Shown here: positions 1 through 6,410 of the stretch, in pieces
Position numbering within the stretch: the first letter of the stretch is position 1
Layout: each line of letters opens with the position of its first letter
Assembly: GCA_021157645.1 (NCBI GenBank)
Contig: JAGGWC010000085.1
Coordinates: 1-13,353, forward strand
Reading direction: 5' to 3'
DNA: 13,353 nt
From: Candidatus Cloacimonadota bacterium
GTDB lineage: Bacteria; Cloacimonadota; Cloacimonadia; Cloacimonadales; TCS61
Program-made: the position numbers and the translations under genes
Notes under the pieces: generated by a model
Database searches by the model: none
What the model saw: only the letters and a program-made list of their open reading frames with translations
What the model was told of the DNA's origin: nothing

Positions 1-43
1 AAATGCTTATGAATATCCCTAAAAAAGCTTGCAACAAACGGTT

Positions 44-61
44 AATAATTGGGCAATTATT
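44..61. promoter_or_regulatory. Perfect palindrome, possible operator of the lipid operon
   Basis: The arms AATAATTG (44-51) and CAATTATT (54-61) are perfect inverted repeats separated by only GG. A two-base loop is poor for an RNA hairpin, and no T run follows, so a DNA-protein operator is more likely than a terminator. It ends two bases before a consensus-like -35 hexamer (TTGACA, 64-69), which is where an activator or repressor of the operon starting at 133 could bind. In AT-rich DNA a chance palindrome of this size cannot be excluded. Confidence 0.35.
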
Positions 62-63
62 CA

Positions 64-92
64 TTGACAGTAAAAAACTCATTATTTATTTG
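64..92 (+). promoter_or_regulatory. Candidate promoter for the ether-lipid operon
   Basis: TTGACA at 64-69 matches the sigma-70 -35 consensus exactly. At 17 bases spacing the -10 would be TATTTG (87-92), only a half match to TATAAT. TTTATT (85-90, spacing 15) is another weak option. It lies about 40 bases upstream of the first start codon at 133, in the only gap of more than 20 bases before 8390, so the main operon promoter should be here or further upstream outside the window. The -35 is good, the -10 is poor. Confidence 0.35.
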
Positions 93-132
93 GATAAGCT
101 TAAAATAAAATTTTAGCAGAGGTAAAATAGAT

Positions 133-1164
133 ATGAAAAAAGTAGAATTTGCTCTTATTGGTTGTGGTCGAATTTCAGCTAGACATTTTGAAGCTATCGA
201 ACAAATTAAAGGTGCAGAAATTATTGCCTGTGCAGATATTATTAAAAACCGTGCAGCGGATTCTGCAGAAAAATTTAAGGTTAAAACTTATTATACAGAT
301 TATAAGAAAATGTTAGATGAAGAAAATGTAGATGCTGTAATAATATGCACTCCAAGTGGTATGCATCCACAAATGGGAATTGAAGCTGCTAAAAGAAAGA
401 TCAATGTAATTACAGAAAAACCAATGGGTATTGATTTAAAATCTGCAGATGCTCTTGTAAAAGCTTGTGATGATAATCAGGTTGAACTTTTTGTTGTGAA
501 ACAAAACCGTTTGAATCCAGCCATTCAATTACTTAAGAAAGCAATTGATAAAGGAAGATTCGGAAGATTATTCAGTGCTAATGCAACTGTACGCTGGACT
601 CGTCCTCAAAGCTATTATGATTTGGCTAAATGGCGTGGAACCTGGGAATTTGATGGCGGTGCTTTCATGAATCAAGCTTCTCATTATTTTGATCTTATTC
701 AATGGTTGATGGGACCAGTAGAATCTGTAATGTCATTTACTGCAACCTTAAACCATAATATTGAAACTGAAGATATGGGAACAGGTATTATACATTTTAG
801 AAATGGAGCACTCGGGACAGTGGAAGTTACAATGAATACATTCCCAAAAAATTTTGAAGGCTCTATCACTATAATGGGTGAGAATGGCACAGTTAAAATT
901 GGCGGGATTGCTGTTAACCAAATTGATTATTGGGAATTCAAGGATTATGACGATGATGATAAATTGATTCAGACCGTAAAAACCGATCCTAAAAGTGTTT
1001 ACGGCTTTGGACATTTTGGTTATTTGCAGAATGTTGTAGATGTTCTCCGTGGAGAAGATACTCCAAATACAGATGGTAGAAGTGGTAGAAAATCACTTGA
1101 ACTGATTTTGGCAATGTACCAATCAGCAAAAAATGGAAAGAAAATAGCACTTCCATTGAGATAA
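133..1164 (+). CDS. wlbA: WlbA/WbpB-like UDP-N-acetylglucosaminuronate 3-dehydrogenase (Gfo/Idh/MocA family)
   Basis: This 343-residue protein is a full-length Gfo/Idh/MocA NAD(P)-dependent oxidoreductase. Visible features are the Rossmann GCG at residues 10-12, the EKP motif at 95-97 containing the catalytic lysine, and the C-terminal sheet domain with WRGTWEFDGGAFMNQ ending near 181 and His184. The KQNR and GGAFMNQASHY stretches resemble WlbA/WbpB, which oxidise C3 of UDP-N-acetylglucosaminuronic acid on the way to 2,3-diamino-2,3-dideoxyuronic acids in surface polysaccharides. The exact substrate is an inference from these motifs. The start is ATG at 133 with AGAGG at 118-122 upstream. It is the first gene of the operon, 18 bases before the prenyl synthase, and the usual partner aminotransferase and acetyltransferase are not in the window. 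It could also act on another nucleotide sugar. Confidence 0.8.
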   Translation: MKKVEFALIGCGRISARHFEAIEQIKGAEIIACADIIKNRAADSAEKFKVKTYYTDYKKMLDEENVDAVIICTPSGMHPQMGIEAAKRKINVITEKPMGIDLKSADALVKACDDNQVELFVVKQNRLNPAIQLLKKAIDKGRFGRLFSANATVRWTRPQSYYDLAKWRGTWEFDGGAFMNQASHYFDLIQWLMGPVESVMSFTATLNHNIETEDMGTGIIHFRNGALGTVEVTMNTFPKNFEGSITIMGENGTVKIGGIAVNQIDYWEFKDYDDDDKLIQTVKTDPKSVYGFGHFGYLQNVVDVLRGEDTPNTDGRSGRKSLELILAMYQSAKNGKKIALPLR

Positions 1165-1182
1165 TAAAAAAGAGGGATAATT

Positions 1183-2070
1183 TTGTTAGTACAAGAATAT
1201 TTTAAAACACGTTCACGACTTTTAGAGAAAGCTCTGAATCAATATTTAGCACCATCAGACAGGTATCCTGAGCAGCTTCATGAAGCAATGCGATATAGTG
1301 TTTTCAGTGGTGGAAAACGAATGCGGCCGATTCTATTCTTTGCAACTTATGAAATGCTTATCGGCAGAAAAAACATTAATCGTTTAGCAAGATTAATGCC
1401 TGTTGCTTGTGCGTTAGAATTAGTTCATACAGCTTCTCTTATACATGATGATCTGCCAAGTATTGATAATTCTTCAGAACGCCGTGGTATTCCAAGCTGC
1501 CATGAAAAATTTGGAGAGGCAACAGCAATCTTAGCAGGAGATGCTCTGATTACAAAAGCAATTGAACTTCTAACCGAGATAAGTAATAAAAAAGTGGCTA
1601 TTGATTGTATACATGTTCTCTCTAAAGCAGTTTCTACACGAGGAATGATTGGTGGTCAGGCAGTTGATATTCTTTCTGCAAAGAAAAAAGTGAATATCAA
1701 TACACTTCGTTATGTACATCTCAAGAAAACGGGTGCTTTGCTACAAGCAGCGATGGAACTTGCCTGTGTGATTGAGGGAGCCGAGGAAAATCTTACAATA
1801 ACACTTAGCAATTTTGCTTTGAATCTTGGTCTTGCTTATCAGATAGTGGATGACATTCTGGATGAAGTAGGAAGCTTTGAAGTTCTTGGGAAAAATCCTG
1901 GGGGAGATTCCAGAGGTCACAAAGCTACTTATCCATCTCTGTTAGGTCTAGAAAAATCAAAGATGAAAGCAGAAAAACTTCTCAGGGATTGTTATAATTT
2001 AGTAAAAAACATGAAAGCAAATGACATTCTATTGGAATTTGTAAATATAGTAAAAGATCGGTTGCCATAA
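1183..2070 (+). CDS. Type II polyprenyl diphosphate synthase, probably geranylgeranyl diphosphate synthase
   Basis: This soluble trans-prenyltransferase (295 residues, the normal family length) condenses IPP with allylic diphosphates. The first aspartate-rich motif is DDLPSID (89-95), the bacterial type II form with two extra residues, followed by RRG (100-102). GGKRMRP is at 43-49, KT at 182-183, GQ at 158-159, and the second motif DDILD at 223-227. The residue five positions before the first motif is Ala84. FPP synthases of the E. coli IspA type have Tyr there, whereas Pantoea CrtE (GGPP) has Ala, so a product longer than FPP is favoured. Its downstream neighbours need GGPP, which fits. The start is TTG at 1183, supported by AGAGGG at 1171-1176 and by homology beginning close to the N-terminus. 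Octaprenyl or other longer products remain possible. Confidence 0.88.
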   Translation: MLVQEYFKTRSRLLEKALNQYLAPSDRYPEQLHEAMRYSVFSGGKRMRPILFFATYEMLIGRKNINRLARLMPVACALELVHTASLIHDDLPSIDNSSERRGIPSCHEKFGEATAILAGDALITKAIELLTEISNKKVAIDCIHVLSKAVSTRGMIGGQAVDILSAKKKVNINTLRYVHLKKTGALLQAAMELACVIEGAEENLTITLSNFALNLGLAYQIVDDILDEVGSFEVLGKNPGGDSRGHKATYPSLLGLEKSKMKAEKLLRDCYNLVKNMKANDILLEFVNIVKDRLP

Positions 2071-2079
2071 AATTTCAAA

Positions 2080-2901
2080 ATGTCTTATATTAAGATTATT
2101 CGCCCCTTTAATTGCTTGTTTGTGATTCTCTCAGTTTTTTTTGGGGCATACTATCAGTCATCAATCAGTAATTTATTCCCTATAATATTTGCTGCGCTTT
2201 CTGCAGTTCTAATCGCTGCTGCAGGTTATGTAATTAACGATTTCTTTGATATTCCAATTGATATTATCAACCGGCCTGATAGAGTTCTACCTTCCGGTAA
2301 AATAAATCCCAAAGCAGCATATATTTATTCCGTAATGCTTTTCATATTTGGGATAACTGCGAGCTACTTTACTCATAATTTTTATTGTGTGATCATTGCC
2401 ATTGTAAATAGTATTCTTTTGTTTAGTTATGCGAAGACATTTAAAATGAGCTTTCTAGCTGGGAACATTCTTGTTGCTTATACAACTGCAAGTACATTCC
2501 TATTTGGTGGATTATGTAATGATAATGTAAAGAATTCTATGATCATTGTCATTTTTGCTTTCCTATATACTTTTATAAGGGAAATTGTGAAAGACGGTGA
2601 AGATATTGAAGGTGACATCAAATTAAATGCCAATACGCTTGCAGTGAAAATAGGAAGGAAGAATATTGCAATTGTATCTATTTTCCCAGCTTTAGCAATC
2701 ATTCTCTATTCAATATTCCTTTTTACAAAAAATATAATTGTTATGAAAGTTTTTATAGTTTTTACGGTAGGGGTATCTCTACCTCTCACCATTCTAATAG
2801 TTTATATTCTAAGAAAAAGTGAAATGAGAAGATTTGCAAATGCTTCATCTCTGATGAAAATAAATATGTTAATGTTATTAATAATTTTATGGGTTGGTTA
2901 A
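2080..2901 (+). CDS. UbiA-family digeranylgeranylglyceryl phosphate synthase (DGGGPS-like)
   Basis: This 273-residue integral membrane prenyltransferase has about eight or nine predicted helices. The first Mg-diphosphate motif is N53-D54-x2-D57-x3-D61, followed by INRPDR and LPSG (to 73). The second is KDxEDIEGD with Asp172, Asp175 and Asp179. INRPDR-x-LPSG, the GN-x5-Y-x3-STFLFGG stretch (128-144) and REIVKD-x-EDIEGD are the signatures I associate with archaeal DGGGPS. That enzyme transfers a second geranylgeranyl group to the C2 hydroxyl of GGGP to give the archaeol precursor. Direct placement between a GGPP synthase and GGGPS strongly supports this over a quinone role (MenA, UbiA), chlorophyll synthase or heme O synthase. 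There is no clear Shine-Dalgarno before ATG 2080, nine bases after the preceding stop, so translation may be coupled. The substrate is inferred. Confidence 0.82.
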   Translation: MSYIKIIRPFNCLFVILSVFFGAYYQSSISNLFPIIFAALSAVLIAAAGYVINDFFDIPIDIINRPDRVLPSGKINPKAAYIYSVMLFIFGITASYFTHNFYCVIIAIVNSILLFSYAKTFKMSFLAGNILVAYTTASTFLFGGLCNDNVKNSMIIVIFAFLYTFIREIVKDGEDIEGDIKLNANTLAVKIGRKNIAIVSIFPALAIILYSIFLFTKNIIVMKVFIVFTVGVSLPLTILIVYILRKSEMRRFANASSLMKINMLMLLIILWVG

Positions 2902-2902
2902 T

Positions 2903-3649
2903 ATGAAAGTTTATGATAAACTCTTGGAACTTGCAAAAAAACAAGCTAATTATTTTTGTCTATTAGATCCGGACGAATTAGAGGCTGATAAAACAAAAGA
3001 TTTTGCTAAGATATGCGAAGAAAATGGAGCTGATGGATTGCTTGTTGGTGGAAGTATTATGGTGAATAATAAATTCCAATCAAATTTAAAACTCATCAAA
3101 GAAAGCGTGAATATTCCTGTTTTAATATTTCCAGGAATCTTTGATTTTGTGTCTCCTCATGCTGATGCTTTACTTCTGTTAAGTGTTGTTACCAGTCGTA
3201 ATCCGCAAATGTTAATTGGTGAGCAAGTTCGTGCTGCACCATTAATAAAATATTATGGTTTGGAAGCCATTGGCACAGCTTATATGATAATTGAATCTGG
3301 AAATAGTACTTCTGTTCAATTCATGAGTGGTAGTTTACCTCTTCCAAGAACAAAAAATGATCTTGCTGTTGCACATGCATTAGCTGGGCAATATCTTGGA
3401 ATGAAAATGATCTATATGGATGCAGGTAGTGGGGCAAAATATGCTGCAACAGATGAAATGGTTGCTGCAGTTAGAAAGAATGTTGATCTTCCAATTATTC
3501 TTGGTGGAGGGATAAAAACCCCTGAGGTGGCAATGCAAAAAGCAAAAGCAGGTGCAGATTTTATTGTAACCGGAAATGTGCTTGAGAATAATCCTGATCC
3601 AAAATTGATTAGAGAATTTGCAGATGCAATTCATAGTATAAAAAGATAA
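2903..3649 (+). CDS. Geranylgeranylglyceryl phosphate synthase (GGGPS, group II-like)
   Basis: This is a TIM-barrel prenyltransferase of the GGGPS/PcrB family, 248 residues from the preferred ATG. It joins GGPP to sn-glycerol-1-phosphate by an ether bond, the first committed step of archaeal lipid synthesis. Visible motifs are LLDPDE (20-25), VGGSIM (48-53), IFPG (75-78), the SRNPQMLIG-x-Q stretch (98-108), YMDAGSGA (171-178), LGGGIKTPE (200-208) and VTGN (222-225). These last loops form the phosphate site. SRNP-x4-G and DAGSGA match archaeal and Bacteroidetes enzymes rather than Firmicutes PcrB, which uses heptaprenyl diphosphate. An in-frame TTG at 2894 would add three residues and overlap the previous gene. 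ATG 2903, one base after its TAA, suits the family N-terminus better. The stop TAA shares a base with the next ATG (TAATG), which implies coupling. Confidence 0.92.
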   Translation: MKVYDKLLELAKKQANYFCLLDPDELEADKTKDFAKICEENGADGLLVGGSIMVNNKFQSNLKLIKESVNIPVLIFPGIFDFVSPHADALLLLSVVTSRNPQMLIGEQVRAAPLIKYYGLEAIGTAYMIIESGNSTSVQFMSGSLPLPRTKNDLAVAHALAGQYLGMKMIYMDAGSGAKYAATDEMVAAVRKNVDLPIILGGGIKTPEVAMQKAKAGADFIVTGNVLENNPDPKLIREFADAIHSIKR

Positions 3650-4419
3650 TGATAGATATTCATACACACATTATTCACAATTGTGATGATGGTTCTAATA
3701 GTCTTAAACTTTCCATCAAACAGATCAAAAATATGATTGATAAAGGTGTAACGGATATTGTGCTTACACCACATTATATGAATATCTATGTTCAAACAGA
3801 TGCAAAGATAATTAATAAACAATTTAAAGAATTATCAGAAGCTACTGCTGATTTGAAAGTAAATCTCCATAAAGGCGGAGAGATATTTCTGAATCCTGGA
3901 AGCAATTATAAAATTGATAAGAAACTTTGTATTGGGAATACTTCCTATATTTTGGTTGAGACAAATATGGGTGAATTTACTCCAGGCGTTTATGAGTTGC
4001 TTTTTAAATTAGTAAAAAAAGGATTCCGACCTATTCTTGCTCATCCCGAACGCTATAATTATATTATGAATAATCCTGAAATAGCGGAAGAATTCATGTA
4101 TAGAAATATTTATCTTCAAGTTAATGCTGGTAGTATTATGGGAATATATGGGCAAAAAATTAAAAAAACGGCTTGGATTCTATTAGAAAATGGATTTGCT
4201 CATTTCCTTGCATCAGACAATCATTGTAGAACTGATGAATATATACTTCCTTTAGCTATAAAAGCAATTCGTAATAGAATTGATGATTATACTGCTGAAC
4301 TTCTAACTCAGATCAATCCAAAGAAAATGTTGAATAATGAGAAAATAAACTATTTTTATCTAAAAAAGCAACCAGTTAAAAAGAAAGGATTTTTTGAGAA
4401 TATCCTGAGGAAATTATGA
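3649..4419 (+). CDS. PHP-domain phosphatase of the CpsB/YwqE tyrosine-phosphatase family
   Basis: This 256-residue metal-dependent hydrolase is of the polymerase-and-histidinol-phosphatase type. The metal ligands of the family are all visible: His5 and His7 in IDIHTHI, Asp13/Asp14 in CDDGS, His42 in TPHY, Glu78 in GGE, His132 in AHPERY, and Asp190 and His192 in SDNH (most relatives have SDAH). CpsB/YwqE proteins dephosphorylate bacterial tyrosine kinases that control polysaccharide export. No kinase, Wzc-like protein or glycan polymerase is present here, so the substrate may be different, for example a phosphorylated lipid or sugar intermediate. That alternative is only inference from the lipid genes just upstream. 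The ATG overlaps the GGGPS stop by one base, and its own end overlaps the next gene by four bases. Confidence 0.8.
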   Translation: MIDIHTHIIHNCDDGSNSLKLSIKQIKNMIDKGVTDIVLTPHYMNIYVQTDAKIINKQFKELSEATADLKVNLHKGGEIFLNPGSNYKIDKKLCIGNTSYILVETNMGEFTPGVYELLFKLVKKGFRPILAHPERYNYIMNNPEIAEEFMYRNIYLQVNAGSIMGIYGQKIKKTAWILLENGFAHFLASDNHCRTDEYILPLAIKAIRNRIDDYTAELLTQINPKKMLNNEKINYFYLKKQPVKKKGFFENILRKL

Positions 4420-5396
4420 CAAGTAAATTATTAATAACTGGAATTAGTGGATTCATCGGACGTAACGTTCTTAGACAATTGGTACAAAGTCACGATAGTA
4501 TTACTGCAATAATTCGTCCAGGAACTAAACATCAGAGAATTGAAGAATTCATTGATAAAGTTAAATTTGCAGAAATCGATCTTGCAGATATTCCTACGTT
4601 AAAAGAATATCTTGATGAGAATTCTTTTGAAACAATAATTCATATTGGTGCAGTTAGAGGTGGTCGCAAATTAAGTAATTCTGATTATTTTGATGCAAAT
4701 GTAAATGCAACAGAACAGCTTGTGATCAATGCAAGAGATAATGATTCAAAATTTATATTCTGTTCTTCTGTTGGTGTGTTTGGTGCCATTCCCCTTGAAT
4801 TACCCGCTAATAATTTTACAAAAAGACAAGAAGATAATTACTATCATTTTACGAAGATCAGAGCAGAAGCAATAATCCAAAAATATGTTCTTTACGGATT
4901 GAAAGCAGCAATTATTAGACCTTCGATCACTTACGGAACAGATGATTACGGATTCCCATTTACACTAACAAAATTAATTGATAAAAAACTTCTTTTCCTG
5001 CCTGATCAAGATGTGATTATTCATTTAGCAAATATTAATGTGATCACTCAAGCTTTTTTAAGATTAATCGAAATAAATTATCAACCGGGAGTTTGTTATA
5101 ATGTGGCAGATAGCAATCCAGTAGAATTACACAAACTTACTGAGTTTATCAATAATGAACTAAAAGGAAAACCTTATTCTTCCAAAAGAAATCTTGATTT
5201 AAAATATTTTAAAAAGGGAGAGAAGATAGCAAAATTTTTCAAGAGTGAACTCTGGATTGCCCGTTTCCAATTGATATCGAGAAATTGGTATTATGATGTA
5301 GAAAATAGTTATACTGATTTGAGTTTGAAGGAAACTGATACAATCCCAAATTTCAAGATCGTTACAGATTGGTATAAGAATCTGAGATCAAAATAA
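4416..5396 (+). CDS. NAD-dependent epimerase/dehydratase (extended SDR)
   Basis: This 326-residue extended short-chain dehydrogenase has the Rossmann motif GISGFIG (9-15) after a short beta strand, catalytic Ser117/Ser118 in FCSSVGVFG, and the Tyr143-x3-Lys147 pair in YHFTK. RPSITYG and a variable C-terminal substrate-binding part follow. Relatives act on nucleotide sugars (4-epimerases, dehydratases) or on steroid-like alcohols, and the sequence alone does not tell which. Its operon position between a phosphatase and a methyltransferase, with a WlbA-like enzyme at the operon start, makes a nucleotide-sugar or lipid-linked sugar substrate reasonable. The ATG overlaps the previous stop (ATGA), with GAGG at 4407-4410 five bases ahead. 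Confidence 0.83.
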   Translation: MTSKLLITGISGFIGRNVLRQLVQSHDSITAIIRPGTKHQRIEEFIDKVKFAEIDLADIPTLKEYLDENSFETIIHIGAVRGGRKLSNSDYFDANVNATEQLVINARDNDSKFIFCSSVGVFGAIPLELPANNFTKRQEDNYYHFTKIRAEAIIQKYVLYGLKAAIIRPSITYGTDDYGFPFTLTKLIDKKLLFLPDQDVIIHLANINVITQAFLRLIEINYQPGVCYNVADSNPVELHKLTEFINNELKGKPYSSKRNLDLKYFKKGEKIAKFFKSELWIARFQLISRNWYYDVENSYTDLSLKETDTIPNFKIVTDWYKNLRSK

Positions 5397-5409
5397 TATA
5401 GGTAAACTA

Positions 5410-6249
5410 ATGGCAATTCCAATATTGAAGAACTGGGAAAAATATTTTATTAACATCGATGAAGGTCTTGGCTCATCTTACGAAAGAATTGTATTGAATA
5501 ACAAGTTAAAATCCATTTGTAATCACTTTAATATTTCAACAATTCTAGAAGCTCCAAGTTTTGGATTCACCGGATTATCTGGAATCAATAGTATGAGCTT
5601 AGCAAAAAATGGGAAGAAGATAACACTTGTAGACAATGATAAAAAGCGAATCGAGTTGATTAATAAAGTATGGGAAAAGATGGAACTTCCGCTCACAATA
5701 GAATATTTAAAAGAATTTAATTCTCTATCTTTTGCAGATGATTCATTTGATCTTAGTTGGAATTTTTCTGCACTCTGGTTTGTAGATGATCTTTCTATTT
5801 TTCTTAAAGAACTTACCAGGGTTACATCACAAGCAATATTATTATGTGTTCCTAACAGAAGTGGAATTGGATATATCTCCCAGAAAATCCTCGGATTTAA
5901 AGAACTGAAAAAATATCTAAAAGAAGAAAATATTTTACCAAGAAATATAAAAAGAGAAATGAAAAATAACAACTGGATGTTGATTGATAACAATTATATT
6001 GATTGTCCACCATGGCCTGATATTGGAATGCCGAAAGAAAAATTCCTGAAGATATTCGGATTAAGCTGGTTGATAAAAAAGAAAGAACATATACCAATGA
6101 CGATCATGGATTATTATAGTGGAAAAGATCCTGATTTTCCTAAAAAAATGATGTCTCATTCCTGGTTTGAAAAAAAAGCTCCAAAAATATTGAAAACATT
6201 TTGGGCTCATCATAAATATTTTCTCTTCATACCCGAGAAAAGGAGATAA
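5410..6249 (+). CDS. Class I SAM-dependent methyltransferase with divergent motif I
   Basis: This 279-residue protein has the order of a class I methyltransferase: a strand ending ILEAPSFGFTGLSG (45-58) in place of the usual DxGxGxG, an acidic motif II at VDND (74-77), and FDLSWNFSALWFVDD (113-127) matching the common FDLV-x-VLHHV region, then an ILLCVPNR strand. The PSFGFTGLSG variant, with GLGSSYER near residues 19-26, appears to mark a specific subfamily that I cannot name with certainty. The C-terminal 110 residues are basic and rich in aromatics, which could help contact membranes or a lipid substrate. The substrate is unknown, and methylation of a lipid headgroup or glycan is possible from context. 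ATG 5410 follows the epimerase stop by 13 bases, with a weak AGG at 5400-5402. Confidence 0.72.
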   Translation: MAIPILKNWEKYFINIDEGLGSSYERIVLNNKLKSICNHFNISTILEAPSFGFTGLSGINSMSLAKNGKKITLVDNDKKRIELINKVWEKMELPLTIEYLKEFNSLSFADDSFDLSWNFSALWFVDDLSIFLKELTRVTSQAILLCVPNRSGIGYISQKILGFKELKKYLKEENILPRNIKREMKNNNWMLIDNNYIDCPPWPDIGMPKEKFLKIFGLSWLIKKKEHIPMTIMDYYSGKDPDFPKKMMSHSWFEKKAPKILKTFWAHHKYFLFIPEKRR

Positions 6250-6251
6250 AA

Positions 6252-6410
6252 TTGAAAACAAAATGGTTTTATCCGATTGTTGCTTTTGTTTTTTTCTTAG
6301 TGTATCTTTTTATATGGACAAATGGTGAATCACTTATTGAAATATTAATTGGCTCAATTATTATTACTTTGTTTGTGACTATTGTCTCGTGGTTTAAACG
6401 GAAAAAATGA
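6252..6410 (+). CDS. Small two-helix membrane protein (52 residues)
   Basis: A short gene fills the gap between the methyltransferase and the UPF0104 protein. It starts with TTG at 6252, preceded by AGGAG at 6241-6245 with a six-base spacer, and has no in-frame ATG. The product has two hydrophobic helices (about residues 6-22 and 29-48), a basic N-terminus (Lys2, Lys4) and a basic KRKK tail, so both ends should face the cytoplasm. Its TGA stop overlaps the following ATG at 6407 (ATGA), the coupling used elsewhere in this operon. That overlap and the strong ribosome site are the main evidence that it is real. I do not recognise the family. It could be an accessory subunit of the multi-pass protein encoded immediately downstream. 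Confidence 0.75.
   Translation: MKTKWFYPIVAFVFFLVYLFIWTNGESLIEILIGSIIITLFVTIVSWFKRKK

Noticed and set aside
3..116. Open frame of 37 codons at the left edge, starting ATG at 3
   Set aside because: It has no ribosome site visible, spans the palindrome and the candidate promoter, and its product is low-complexity Lys/Ile/Leu. It may be chance in AT-rich DNA or the tail of an upstream gene, and I cannot decide.
2894..2902. TTG start adding three residues to GGGPS
   Set aside because: ATG 2903 directly after the upstream TAA fits the family N-terminus, and the TTG lies inside the UbiA gene with no better ribosome site.
5523..5993. Antisense frame of 156 codons within the methyltransferase gene
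   Set aside because: It is fully covered by a coding gene with clear motifs, its product is unlike any family I know, and it has no ribosome site. It is a shadow frame.
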